Source: Nocardioides ochotonae
Lineage (GTDB): Bacteria; Actinomycetota; Actinomycetes; Propionibacteriales; Nocardioidaceae
Assembly: GCF_011420305.2 (NCBI RefSeq)
Contig: NZ_CP061769.1
Location: 3,707,001 to 3,771,000, forward strand
Reading direction: 5' to 3'
Length of the DNA: 64,000 nucleotides
Part shown: positions 46,386 through 55,243 of the stretch, piece after piece
Position numbering within the stretch: the stretch's first letter is position 1
Layout of the letters: every line of letters starts with the position of its first letter
Translations under genes and position numbers: made by a program
Notes under the pieces: model-generated
What the model was told of the DNA's origin: nothing
Seen by the model: the letters and a program-made list of their open reading frames with translations, nothing else
Database searches by the model: none

Positions 46386-47933
46386 ATGTACCCCCGCACC
46401 CACGCCCTGGCCCACCCGGACAAGCCGGCGGTGGTGATGGAGACCGGCGAGGTCGTCAGCTATGCCGAGCTCGAGGACCGCTCCACCCGGCTGGCCCGGC
46501 TGCTGCGCGCCCGTGGGCTGCGCCCGGGCGACCAGGTGTCGATCTGGGCCGAGAACCACCCGCGCTACTACGAGGTCTACTGGGCGGCGATGCGCTCGGG
46601 GCTCTACGTCACCGGGATCAACCGGCACGCGACGCCCGAGGAGGCGGCGTACATCCTCACCGACTCCGACACCCGCGCCCTGATCACCTCGGCGGCGATG
46701 GCCGAGCGCGCCGTCGGGGTACGCGACCGGGCGTCGGCGTGCACCACCTGGCTGGCCTTCGACGGGCCGGTGGCGGGCTACGAGTCCTACGAGGAGGCGC
46801 TGGCCGCGGAGTCCGCGGAGCCGCTGGCGGAGGAGCCGCGCGGCGAGGTGATGCTCTACTCCTCCGGCACGACCGGGCACCCGAAGGGCATCCGGCGGCC
46901 GCTGTCGGGCCTGCGGGTCGACGACCCGGCGGCGACCCGCACCTCCGCGATCACCGGACCGCTGCTCGGCATGGCGGGCGACTCGGTCTACCTGATGCCG
47001 GCGCCGCTCTACCACGCCGCAGCGCTGCAGTTCTCGGTCGCGACCCAGGAGCTCGGCGGGACGGTGGTGGTGATGGAGAAGTTCGACGCCGAGCGCTTCC
47101 TGCGCCTGGTCGAGGAGCACCGCGTCACCCACACCCAGGTGGTGCCGACGATGATGGTGCGGATGCTCAAGCTGCCCGACGAGGTGCGGCTGCGCCACGA
47201 CACCTCCAGCCTGCGCTCGTTCCTGCACGCCGCGGCGCCGTGCCCGCCGGAGGTCAAGCGCCGTGCCATCGAGTGGCTGGGCCCGATCGTCGATGAGTAC
47301 TACGGCGGCAGCGAGGGCAACGGGATGACCTTCATCGACAGCACCCGGTGGCTGGCGCACCCGGGCTCGGTCGGGCGCCCCGTGCTCGGCTCGATCCACA
47401 TCTGCGACGAGGCGGGCCGGAAGCTGCCGACCGGCGAGCCCGGCGTCGTGTACTTCGAGCGCGACAAGACGCCCTTCGAGTACCACAACGCCGAGGAGAA
47501 GACCCGAGGCTCGCGGCACCCCGAGCACCCCAACTGGTCGGCGATCGGCGACCTCGGCTACCTCGACGAGGAGGGGTTCCTCTACCTGACCGACCGCCTG
47601 GCGTTCACGATCATCTCCGGCGGGGTGAACATCTACCCCGCCGAGATCGAGGCCTGCCTGGTGGTGCACCCCGACGTCCTCGACGTGGTGGTCTTCGGGC
47701 TGCCCGACGAGGAGATGGGCGAGTACGTCCACGCGGTGGTCGAGCCCGCCGACCCCGCGGCCGCCGGCCCCGAGCTGGCCCAGGCGCTGCGCGACCACGT
47801 GCGCGCGCACCTGGCCGGCTTCAAGGTGCCGCGCGTGGTGGAGTTCCGCGACGTACCCCGGCTGGCCACCGGCAAGGTGCAGACCCGGCTGCTGCGCCAG
47901 GAGCACCTGGACCGGGCGGCGGCGCCGGCCTGA
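46386..47933 (+). CDS. Acyl-CoA synthetase (FadD-type)
   Basis: A 515-residue AMP-forming ligase. MLYSSGTTGHPKGIRRPL is the P-loop (A3), IVDEYYGGSEGNGMTFID is A5, SAIGDLGYLDEEGFLYLTDR is A7 and GGVNIYPAEIEACLVVHPDV the hinge region; RLATGKVQTRLLRQ holds the catalytic Lys. It activates a carboxylic acid, presumably the one oxidised by the divergent acyl-CoA dehydrogenase pair. Start ATG 46386. It is followed after 13 bp by a GntR-family regulator in the same transcription unit. Confidence 0.92.
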   Translation: MYPRTHALAHPDKPAVVMETGEVVSYAELEDRSTRLARLLRARGLRPGDQVSIWAENHPRYYEVYWAAMRSGLYVTGINRHATPEEAAYILTDSDTRALITSAAMAERAVGVRDRASACTTWLAFDGPVAGYESYEEALAAESAEPLAEEPRGEVMLYSSGTTGHPKGIRRPLSGLRVDDPAATRTSAITGPLLGMAGDSVYLMPAPLYHAAALQFSVATQELGGTVVVMEKFDAERFLRLVEEHRVTHTQVVPTMMVRMLKLPDEVRLRHDTSSLRSFLHAAAPCPPEVKRRAIEWLGPIVDEYYGGSEGNGMTFIDSTRWLAHPGSVGRPVLGSIHICDEAGRKLPTGEPGVVYFERDKTPFEYHNAEEKTRGSRHPEHPNWSAIGDLGYLDEEGFLYLTDRLAFTIISGGVNIYPAEIEACLVVHPDVLDVVVFGLPDEEMGEYVHAVVEPADPAAAGPELAQALRDHVRAHLAGFKVPRVVEFRDVPRLATGKVQTRLLRQEHLDRAAAPA

Positions 47934-47946
47934 CAGGATCGGGGTC

Positions 47947-48711
47947 GTGGCGGGACAACCTGAGGCGGGCGCGGCGTCCGGGGACCGGCGCGCCGGGCGC
48001 ATGGAGCGGAGCGGGCGGACGCAGCACGGGCGGCTCGCGAGCGAGCTGCGCGAGGCGATCCTCGACGGCACCTATCCGGTGGGCGGGCGGTTGCCGACCG
48101 AGTCGGTGCTGTGCGAGAGCCATGGGCTGAGCCGCGGGACGGTGCGCGTCGCGCTGCGGACCCTCGAGGACCAGGGGCTGATCACCCGGCGCCCGGGCGC
48201 GGGGACCACGGTGATCTCGCGGCAGCCGGCGGAGGAGTACCTGCCGCTGGTGACCAACCGCGACCAGCTGATCGCGCTGTACCGCGACACCGGGGTGGTC
48301 CGCCCGGACACCCGGCACGTGCGGGTGGACGCCGGGCTGGCGGCGCACACCGGGCTGCCGGAGGGCTCGGAGTGGACCGTGCTCGAGGGGGTGCGCCGTG
48401 CCCGCCGCGACCCCGCCGGGCCACCGCTGTGCTGGACCGAGCAGTACCTCCCGCCCGAGGACCCGCCGTACGATCCCGACCTCGCGGCCAGCCACACCGC
48501 CGCGATGCCGCCGCACCGTATCGAGCAGACGGTGCGCGCCGTCGCCCTGCCCGGGCGGTACGCCGCGGCGCTCGGCGCCACCGCCGACTCCCCCGCCCTC
48601 GTGATCGGCCGGCGCCACCTCGACGCCGACGACCAGGTCATCTCCGCCAGCTTCCACACCCACGCCGGCGACCGGGTGGTGCTGAGCAACATCCTGGTCC
48701 CCGAGGACTGA
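47947..48711 (+). CDS. GntR-family (HutC/UTRA) transcriptional regulator
   Basis: A 254-residue regulator: winged helix QHGRLASELREAILDGTYPVGGRLPTESVLCESHGLSRGTVRVALRTLEDQGLI (recognition helix SRGTVRVALRTL) and a UTRA ligand-binding domain (YDPDLAASHTAAMPPHRIEQTVRAVALP, ALGATADSPALVIGRRHLDADD). Start GTG 47947; ATG 48001 would shorten it by 18 residues. Its location just after the ligase suggests autoregulation and control of the divergent catabolic operons. Confidence 0.88.
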   Translation: MAGQPEAGAASGDRRAGRMERSGRTQHGRLASELREAILDGTYPVGGRLPTESVLCESHGLSRGTVRVALRTLEDQGLITRRPGAGTTVISRQPAEEYLPLVTNRDQLIALYRDTGVVRPDTRHVRVDAGLAAHTGLPEGSEWTVLEGVRRARRDPAGPPLCWTEQYLPPEDPPYDPDLAASHTAAMPPHRIEQTVRAVALPGRYAAALGATADSPALVIGRRHLDADDQVISASFHTHAGDRVVLSNILVPED

Positions 48712-48731
48712 CCCCGGGCGGGGTGCCGGGG

Positions 48732-48794
48732 GTTGAGTCGAGACTTGTGACGGTCGAGTCGAGACTTCTGACGGTTGAGTCGAGAGTTGGCGCA
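48732..48794 (+). repeat. Array of three 21-bp 'A' units
   Basis: Units begin at 48732, 48753 and 48774, an exact 21-bp pitch, with cores GTTGAGTCGAGACTT and GTCGAGTCGAGACTT; the third decays into the adjoining B element. The array lies between co-directional genes (GntR and an acyl-CoA ligase). Confidence 0.88.
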
Positions 48795-48812
48795 CTATGA
48801 GCGCCGACTCGG
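48795..48812 (+). repeat. 18-bp 'B' element
   Basis: CTATGAGCGCCGACTCGG directly follows the A array, the same A-then-B order seen at 39076-39157. Confidence 0.7.
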
Positions 48813-48902
48813 CGAGGGTGTGCGGGTGTCGGGGGTGCGCCGTACGGTGTCGGTGAGCCGGGTCACACAGGCCCCGGATGACCGTGTGCCAGGAGCCGCC
48901 CG

Positions 48903-50501
48903 ATGACGACCGCATCCGCCACCTCCGACCTGGTCCAGCATGCGCGCCAGCACGCACTCGGCGACCTGCCGCGCCGCACCGCCCAGCGCTTCCCCGACAA
49001 GCCGGCGATCATCGACGGGGCCGTCGAGCTCACCTTCGCCGAGCTCGACGCGGTGGTCGACCGTACGGCGGCCGCGCTGGCCGCGGCCGGGTTCGAGAAG
49101 GGCGACCGGCTGGCGCTGCTGTGCCACAACTGCTGGCAGTTCGCGGTGCTCGACTTCGCCGCCGCCCGGGTGGGCGTGGTGCTGGTCCCGGTCAACTTCA
49201 TGCTCGGCGGCGCCGAGGTCGCCTACATCCTCGACCACGCGGGCGCGCGCGGGTTCGTGGTCGAGGACGCGCTGGTGCCGGTGGCGCTCGAGGCGCTGGA
49301 CGCCGCGCAGGGCGAGGTCGCGGTGCGGGCCGTCGTAGGACTGGGTGGGGCGGCGGTCCCCGACGGGTGGGCCGATGCGCAGGAGTGGTTCGACCACGAC
49401 GGCACGCCCCCGGCGGTGGCCGTGCACGACGACGACCCGGTGCGGCTGATGTACACCTCCGGCACCGAGTCGCGGCCGAAGGGCGCGCAGCTGAGCAGCC
49501 GTTCCCTGATGTGGCAGTACGTCTCGTGCGCCCTCGACGGCGGGATGACCTCCGACGACGTCGACCTGCACACGCTGCCGCTCTACCACTGCGCGCAGCT
49601 GGACTGCTTCCTCGGCCCGGACGTCTACCTCGGCGCGACCAGCATCATCCTGCCCGGCCCGGACCCGGCGGCGATCCTGCGCACGATCGCCGAGCGGCGG
49701 GTCACCAAGTTCTTCGCCCCGCCCACGGTATGGATCTCGCTGCTGCGCCATCCCGACTTCGACTCCACCGACCTCGGCTCGCTGCGCAAGGGCTACTACG
49801 GCGCCTCGCCGATGCCGGTCGAGGTGCTCAAGGAGATCCAGGAGCGGCTGCCCGGGGTGGCGCTGTGGAACTTCTACGGCCAGACCGAGATGTCACCGCT
49901 GGCCACGATCCTCGGACCCGAGGAGCAGATCGCGTACGCCGGATCCGCCGGCCGCGCGGCGCTCAACGTCGAGACCCGCATCGTCGACGACCGCGGCGTA
50001 CCGGTCCCGGCCGGGACGGTCGGGGAGATCGTGCACCGCTCCCCGCACGCCACGCTGGGCTACCACGACGACGAGGCCAAGACCGCCGAGGCGTTCCGCG
50101 GCGGCTGGTTCCACTCCGGCGACCTCGGGTACGTCGACGACACCGGCCATCTCTACGTCGTGGACCGCAAGAAGGACATGATCAAGTCCGGCGGGGAGAA
50201 CGTCGCCAGCCGGGAGGTCGAGGAGGCGATCTACACCCTCGACGGGGTCGCCGAGGTGGCCGTCTTCGGCGTCGAGCACCCGCACTGGGTCGAGGCGGTC
50301 GCGGCGGTCGTCGTACCCAAGCCGGGAGCGGAGCTCACCGCCGAGCAGGTCCTGGAGCACAGCCGGTCGGTGCTGGCGCACTTCAAGGCGCCCAAGTACG
50401 TCGTGATCGCCGAGGCGCTGCCCAAGAACCCCTCGGGCAAGATCGTCAAGCGGACCCTGCGTCAGGAGCACGCCGACCTGGCGCGCGGGGCGAGCGCCTG
50501 A
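48903..50501 (+). CDS. Acyl-CoA synthetase (FadD-type)
   Basis: A 532-residue ANL-family ligase. A3 motif VRLMYTSGTESRPKGAQLSSR (written here in two parts: LMYTSGTESRPKG and AQLSS), A5 FYGQTEMSPLATILG, A7 WFHSGDLGYVDDTGHLYVVDRKKDMIKSGGENV with the hinge, and NPSGKIVKRTLRQEH with the catalytic Lys. TSGTES replaces the common SGTTG, a change seen in FadD3/FadD17-like subgroups. It has its own upstream region and is transcribed toward a small convergent membrane-protein gene. Substrate unknown. Confidence 0.92.
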   Translation: MTTASATSDLVQHARQHALGDLPRRTAQRFPDKPAIIDGAVELTFAELDAVVDRTAAALAAAGFEKGDRLALLCHNCWQFAVLDFAAARVGVVLVPVNFMLGGAEVAYILDHAGARGFVVEDALVPVALEALDAAQGEVAVRAVVGLGGAAVPDGWADAQEWFDHDGTPPAVAVHDDDPVRLMYTSGTESRPKGAQLSSRSLMWQYVSCALDGGMTSDDVDLHTLPLYHCAQLDCFLGPDVYLGATSIILPGPDPAAILRTIAERRVTKFFAPPTVWISLLRHPDFDSTDLGSLRKGYYGASPMPVEVLKEIQERLPGVALWNFYGQTEMSPLATILGPEEQIAYAGSAGRAALNVETRIVDDRGVPVPAGTVGEIVHRSPHATLGYHDDEAKTAEAFRGGWFHSGDLGYVDDTGHLYVVDRKKDMIKSGGENVASREVEEAIYTLDGVAEVAVFGVEHPHWVEAVAAVVVPKPGAELTAEQVLEHSRSVLAHFKAPKYVVIAEALPKNPSGKIVKRTLRQEHADLARGASA

Positions 50502-50513
50502 GGCGTCGCGCCG

Positions 50514-50726
50514 TCAGGCGAACGGGCTGGGCGGAGGGGTACGCCGAGTCGCCGGGGCGGGCTTGGCGGCGGGCTCCTTGACGGCCTGCCACAGGAAGAC
50601 CCCCATGATCGCGAACACGCTGAACGCGGCGGCGGCGATGAAGACGGCCCACCAGGTCGGGCCGAACTCGAAGCTTCCGGGGTTCATCTCGTTGGCGACG
50701 ACGACGATGTCGGTCACGGCGTTCAT
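50514..50726 (-). CDS. Small single-pass membrane protein
   Basis: A 70-residue protein with an N-terminal extracytoplasmic-type segment (MNAVTDIVVVANEMNPGSFEFGP), one transmembrane helix (about 25-47, TWWAVFIAAAAFSVFAIMGVFLW) and a Lys/Pro/Ala/Arg-rich cytoplasmic tail ending PPPSPFA. It starts at ATG 50726 and is convergent to the acyl-CoA ligase. It lies downstream of the SulP transporter on the same strand, so may be co-transcribed with it. Unknown function. Confidence 0.7.
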   Translation of the reverse strand: MNAVTDIVVVANEMNPGSFEFGPTWWAVFIAAAAFSVFAIMGVFLWQAVKEPAAKPAPATRRTPPPSPFA

Positions 50727-50867
50727 GGCGCGCTCCTGTGGGGGTCGGGCGGACTGCCGACCGGTGCCGGCGTGCCCAGCCTCGTGCCACGGCGGCTCAC
50801 CTGCGAGGGGCCAAGGTCCGCAGGGCGCGGGACCTCGGTCCGCTCAACCACGCGGCGCAGCGTCGCC

Positions 50868-52469
50868 TCAGTGCTGCGCGAGGCTCCCGCTCAGACGGGC
50901 GTGCCGAGCCGCGCTCACCTCGTCGAGGCCGACGATCTCGACCTGCTTGCCCTTGCGAGCGTACTTCGCGGTGATCGCGTCCAGCGAGGCGACGGTGGAC
51001 GCGTCCCACACATGGGTGCCGGCGAGGTCGATGACGACGCGCTCGGGGTCCTCGGCGTACGCGAACTGGGTGTAGAGGTCGTTGCTCGAGGCGAAGAAGA
51101 GCTCGCCGGTGACCGTGTAGACCGCCCGCTCCCCCGCCTCGTCGGCGACCACGCGGCGGCGTACGTCGGTGAAGTGCGCGACCCGGCGCGCGAAGAGGGT
51201 CATCGCGACCAGCGTCCCGGCGACGACGCCGATGGCGAGGTTGTGGGTCACCACCACCACGACCGCGGTGGCCAGCATGACCGCGGTCTCCGAGAGCGGC
51301 ATCCGACGCAGCGTGCCGGGCGCGACCGAGTGCCAGTCGAAGGTGGTCACCGAGACCATGATCATCACCGCGACCAGCGCGGCCATCGGGATCTGGCCGA
51401 CGAGGTCGCCGAGGCCGACGGTCAGCACCAGCACGAAGACGCCGGCGAGGAACGTCGAGATCCGGGTGCGCGCGCCGGCGACCTTCACGTTGACCATCGT
51501 CTGGCCGATCATCGCGCAGCCGCCGATGCCGCCGAAGAACCCCGTGACGACGTTGGCCGCGCCCTGGCCCCACGCCTCGCGGGTCTTGTCCGAGCGGGTG
51601 TCGGTGATGTCGTCGACGAGCTTGGCGGTCAGCAGCGACTCCAGCAGGCCGACCAGCGCCATCGCGAGCGCGTACGGCGCGATGACCTCGAGCGTCTCCA
51701 GCGTCCACGGCACGTCAGGGATCAGCAGCGAGGGCAGCCCGTCGGGCAGGTCGCCCTCGTCGCCGACGTCGGGCAGGTGCAGCCCGCCGGCGAGCGCCAG
51801 CGCGGTGAGCAGTGCGATCGCGACCAGCGGGGAGGGTACGGCGGTGGTCAGCCGCGGCAGCCCGACGATCACCAGGATCCCGAGCGCGACCAGCGGGTAG
51901 ACCGGCCACGGGACGTCGATGAGGTGCGGCACCTGGGCCAGGAAGATCAGCACCGCGAGGCTGTTGACGAAGCCGACCATCACCTGGCGCGGGATGAACC
52001 GCATCAGCCTCGCCACCCCGACCACGCCGAGCAGCACCTGCATCAGGCCGCCGAGCACGACCGCGGCGATCAGGTAGTCGGTGCCGTGGGAGTCGACCAA
52101 CGGCGCGAGCACCAGCGCGACCGCGCCCGCGGCCGCCGACACCATCGCCGGCCGCCCGCCCAGGAACGCGATCGAGACCGCCATCGTGAACGACGCGAAC
52201 AGCCCGACCTGCGGGTCCACCCCCGCCAGGATCGAGAACGAGATCGCCTCGGGGATCAGCGCGAACGCCGTCACCAGGCCCGCCAGCACCTCGGTGCGCA
52301 GCAGGCGCGGCGAGCGCAGCGCCGTACGCACGGAGGGTTCGGCGAGGTGGGCTGGCGGGACGGACGGGACGGGCGGGACGGGGGCAGGCGTCGGTGCGGT
52401 GCGGCTCACGGAGGGCTTCTTCGGGGCGAGGTCGTCGATCCGGCGGGGCGCCGCCGGACCGTCGACCAT
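50868..52469 (-). CDS. SulP-family anion transporter with STAS domain
   Basis: A protein of about 533 residues. A proline-rich N-terminus precedes the SLC26/SulP transmembrane domain: LRTEVLAGLVTAFALIPEAISFSILAGVDPQVGLFASF, GGRPAMVSAAAGAVALV and GFFGGIGGCAMIGQTMVNVK, the family signature regions. A C-terminal STAS domain (about 445-533, VYTVTGELFFASSNDLYTQF and VVIDLAGTHVWDASTVASLDAI) follows. It probably carries sulfate, bicarbonate or another anion. The start at ATG 52469 is tentative; GTG 52409 would remove 20 residues of tail and not the transporter. Confidence 0.9.
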   Translation of the reverse strand: MVDGPAAPRRIDDLAPKKPSVSRTAPTPAPVPPVPSVPPAHLAEPSVRTALRSPRLLRTEVLAGLVTAFALIPEAISFSILAGVDPQVGLFASFTMAVSIAFLGGRPAMVSAAAGAVALVLAPLVDSHGTDYLIAAVVLGGLMQVLLGVVGVARLMRFIPRQVMVGFVNSLAVLIFLAQVPHLIDVPWPVYPLVALGILVIVGLPRLTTAVPSPLVAIALLTALALAGGLHLPDVGDEGDLPDGLPSLLIPDVPWTLETLEVIAPYALAMALVGLLESLLTAKLVDDITDTRSDKTREAWGQGAANVVTGFFGGIGGCAMIGQTMVNVKVAGARTRISTFLAGVFVLVLTVGLGDLVGQIPMAALVAVMIMVSVTTFDWHSVAPGTLRRMPLSETAVMLATAVVVVVTHNLAIGVVAGTLVAMTLFARRVAHFTDVRRRVVADEAGERAVYTVTGELFFASSNDLYTQFAYAEDPERVVIDLAGTHVWDASTVASLDAITAKYARKGKQVEIVGLDEVSAARHARLSGSLAQH

Positions 52470-52488
52470 TGTCACCGACGCCCGGCAA

Positions 52489-52549
52489 CCATTCGCGCCG
52501 ACTCGGCGCGCCATTGGCGCCGACTCGCACAACCGCAGGAGCCGAGTCG
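52489..52549. repeat. 'B' elements: two direct 18-bp copies and an inverted half
   Basis: CCATTCGCGCCGACTCGG at 52489-52506 and CCATTGGCGCCGACTCGC at 52511-52528 are spaced by 22 bp, the same pitch as the pair at 19877. GCCGAGTCG in reverse orientation follows at 52541. They lie between the divergent SulP and peptide-binding-protein genes. Confidence 0.75.
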
Positions 52550-52587
52550 TGCCGAACCAAATAAACGTCCCGATGAACGGGATCGAC

Positions 52588-52610
52588 CCATGGTCCAGAC
52601 CTGGCCATGG
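52588..52610. promoter_or_regulatory. CCATGG-N11-CCATGG palindrome upstream of the Dpp operon
   Basis: Two CCATGG palindromes 17 bp apart form a 23-bp dyad about 90 bp upstream of the binding-protein ATG. It could be an operator; no regulator is assigned. Confidence 0.25.
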
Positions 52611-52698
52611 CAAGGATCGAGACCTTGTGACGGGCAGCACAACAGGCTGCCCGCCAGACACCGTCCCGGCCGTGCGGGCACCGAGGAGAACAAGAAAC

Positions 52699-54231
52699 AT
52701 GAAGCGCATCCCCACCCTGGCCGCCGCGGCCTGCCTGGTCCTGCTGAGCGCCTGCGGAGGCGGCGACGGCGGCTCCGACAACGCCGGCTCCGGCGACGTC
52801 GACACCAGCGCGACCCTGCGCTACGCCGCCTCGGGCGGCGCGACGTCGTTCGACCCGCACAAGACGGTGTCCAGCTCGGACTTCCTGGTCCTCAGCTACG
52901 CCTACGACCGCCTCGTGCACGTCGACTCCGAGGGCCAGCCGGTGCCCGGCTTGGCCGAGTCGTGGGAGTTCGCCGAGGACATGTCGACCCTGACGCTGCA
53001 CCTGCGCCAGGGCGTGGAGTTCCCCGACGGCACCCCGTTCGACGCCAAGGCGGTCAAGGCCAACCTGGACCGGGCGATGCAGGACGACTCCATCACCGCC
53101 GCCCAGCTCGGCGCCGTGGACAGCGTCCGCGTCGTCGACGAGGCCACCGTCGAGCTCGCGCTCGGCGGGCCCGCCGTCCACCTCGTCCTCAGCCTCTCCG
53201 ACCTGGGCGGGATGATGGTGACCCCCTCGGCGTTCGACGACCCGAAGGCCCTCGCGCTCGCCCCCGACGGCATCGGCCGCTTCACGCTCGCCGACTCCCA
53301 GCCCGGCGCCCGCTACCAGTTCGAGGCCAGCGAGAACTACTGGGACGAGGACGGCCTCAAGCTCGCCGGGTTCGACCTCCAGGTCATCACCGACCCGCAG
53401 ACCGTGCTGAACGGCGTGGGCTCCGACCAGTTCGACTGCGCCCTGGTCTCCCCCGCGATGATCGACCCCGCCAGCCAGATCCCCGGCGCGAACGTCGAGA
53501 CCCGCACGGTGCTCACCCAGACGGTGCTGTTCCCCAACCAGACCAAGAGCGAGTTCGGCGACGTCCGGGTGCGCCAGGCGCTCAACCACGCGATCGACCG
53601 CGAGGCCGTCCTCGCGGCTGCCCAGGAGGGCCACGGCGAGGCCTCGAAGGGCCTGTTCCCCGACGACTACTTCGTCCCGAACGACGCGGTGTCCGACCTG
53701 ATGGCCTACGACCCCGACCGCGCCAAGGAGCTGCTCGCCGAGGCCGGCCTCGAGGACGGCTTCTCCTTCACCGCGATCACCCTGACCATCCCGCAGTTCG
53801 TCACCACCGCGGAGATCATCAAGGAGCAGCTCGCCGCCGTCGGGATCGAGATGACGATCAAGGCGCTGCCGCCGGCCGACGCCGGGGTCAGCTTCCTCAA
53901 CGGTGACAGCGACGCGGTCATCTCCGGCTGGACCGGTCGCCCCGACCCCTCCATGCTCCTGACGAACTACTTCTCCGAGGCGGCCCCGCAGAACGTCTCG
54001 AAGGTCGAGCCCGAGGGCTTCGCCGAGGCCCTCGCGGCCGCCAACGCCGAGGAGGACACCGAGGCCCGCGGCGAGCTCCTCGACCAGGTGCAGCTGACCG
54101 TGCTCGAGCACGGCGCCGTCGCCCCGATCACCTTCAACGCCGTCGGCACCGTGTGCAGCGAGGACGTCGTCGGCTACGAGGCGCCGCTCATCGGCAACAG
54201 CGAGTTCCGCGGAGTCGGCATCACCCGCTGA
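52699..54231 (+). CDS. Dipeptide/oligopeptide-type ABC transporter substrate-binding lipoprotein
   Basis: A 510-residue family 5 solute-binding protein with lipobox VLLSAC (Cys19). Mature start ATLRYAASGGATSFDPHKTVSSSDF; LRQGVEFPDGTPFDAKAVKANLDRAMQD, SENYWDEDGLKLAGFD and VRQALNHAIDREAVL are standard for the family. Ligand may be a peptide or, in this context, a hydrophobic or aromatic compound. ATG 52699 has GAGGAG upstream. It is the first gene of a seven-gene operon running to 59611. Confidence 0.93.
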   Translation: MKRIPTLAAAACLVLLSACGGGDGGSDNAGSGDVDTSATLRYAASGGATSFDPHKTVSSSDFLVLSYAYDRLVHVDSEGQPVPGLAESWEFAEDMSTLTLHLRQGVEFPDGTPFDAKAVKANLDRAMQDDSITAAQLGAVDSVRVVDEATVELALGGPAVHLVLSLSDLGGMMVTPSAFDDPKALALAPDGIGRFTLADSQPGARYQFEASENYWDEDGLKLAGFDLQVITDPQTVLNGVGSDQFDCALVSPAMIDPASQIPGANVETRTVLTQTVLFPNQTKSEFGDVRVRQALNHAIDREAVLAAAQEGHGEASKGLFPDDYFVPNDAVSDLMAYDPDRAKELLAEAGLEDGFSFTAITLTIPQFVTTAEIIKEQLAAVGIEMTIKALPPADAGVSFLNGDSDAVISGWTGRPDPSMLLTNYFSEAAPQNVSKVEPEGFAEALAAANAEEDTEARGELLDQVQLTVLEHGAVAPITFNAVGTVCSEDVVGYEAPLIGNSEFRGVGITR

Positions 54232-54268
54232 CCCTCCCCCTCCCGCACCTCTCGACATAGGAGCTCAC

Positions 54269-55243
54269 ATGGGCACGGCGAGTGCCGCGACCGCGCGGGT
54301 GCTGCCCCTGGTGGGGCGGCGTCTGCTCCTGCTGATCCCGCTGATGGGCATCGTCACCCTGGCGACGTTCAGCCTGGTCTTCCTGATCCCCGGCGACCCG
54401 GCCCACCGGATCGCCGGGGAGGGGGCGAGCCCCGAACAGATCGCGGCCGTCCGCGCCAACCTGGGGCTGGACCGCCCGGCGTACGAGCAGTTCCTCTCGT
54501 TCGTCGGCGGTCTCCTCCAGGGCGACCTGGGCACCAGCTACACCTTCAGCACCCCGGTGCTGGACATGATCCTGACCCGGATGCCGGTCACGGTCTCGCT
54601 GACCGCGGTGGCGATGGTCTTCGCGCTGCTCATCGGCATCCCGGCCGGCGTGCTGGCCGGGCGCCGCGCCGGGCGCTGGCAGGACCGCGTGGTCACGGTG
54701 TCCAGCACCGTCGGCCTCGCGACCCCGAACTTCGTGCTCGGGCTGCTGCTGGCGCTGGTGATCGGGGTCAACCTGGCCTGGCTGCCGGCCACCGGCTACA
54801 CGCCGCTGTCCGAGGGCCTGTGGCCCTGGCTGCAGCACCTGCTGCTGCCCGGCATCGCCCTCGGCGTCGTCGCCGCCGCCGAGATCGCGCGCCAGCTGCG
54901 GGCCTCGCTGTCCGACGTGCTGCGCCAGGACTACGTCCGCACCGCCGTCGCGAAGGGGATGCTCCCGCGCACCGTCGTGTGGAAGCACGCCCTCAAGAAC
55001 GCCATGATGCCGGTGATCACCGTGATCGGCATCCAGATCGGCTACCTGCTCGGCGGCACCGCGGTGGTCGAGACCGTCTTCGGCATCAAGGGTCTCGGCG
55101 ACTTCGCCGTGCAGTCCGTGCTCGCCGGCGACCTGCCCGCGATCCAGGGGATGGTCGTCTTCGCGGTCGCCATCACCGTGCTGGCCAGCCTCGTCGTCGA
55201 CATCACCTACGGCTACCTCAACCCCCGCGGAGAGGCACACTGA
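54269..55243 (+). CDS. Dipeptide-type ABC transporter permease (DppB-like)
   Basis: A 324-residue permease with six helices. The start RRLLLLIPLMGIVTLATFSLVFLIPGDPAHRI holds helix 1 and the conserved PGDPA; the EAA loop is DYVRTAVAKGMLPRTVVWKHALKNAMMPVIT. FGIKGLGDFAVQSVLAGDLPAIQGMVVFAV is the typical DppB C-terminal signature. The stop overlaps the next start (TGATG). It pairs with the DppC-like protein to form the channel. Confidence 0.94.
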   Translation: MGTASAATARVLPLVGRRLLLLIPLMGIVTLATFSLVFLIPGDPAHRIAGEGASPEQIAAVRANLGLDRPAYEQFLSFVGGLLQGDLGTSYTFSTPVLDMILTRMPVTVSLTAVAMVFALLIGIPAGVLAGRRAGRWQDRVVTVSSTVGLATPNFVLGLLLALVIGVNLAWLPATGYTPLSEGLWPWLQHLLLPGIALGVVAAAEIARQLRASLSDVLRQDYVRTAVAKGMLPRTVVWKHALKNAMMPVITVIGIQIGYLLGGTAVVETVFGIKGLGDFAVQSVLAGDLPAIQGMVVFAVAITVLASLVVDITYGYLNPRGEAH

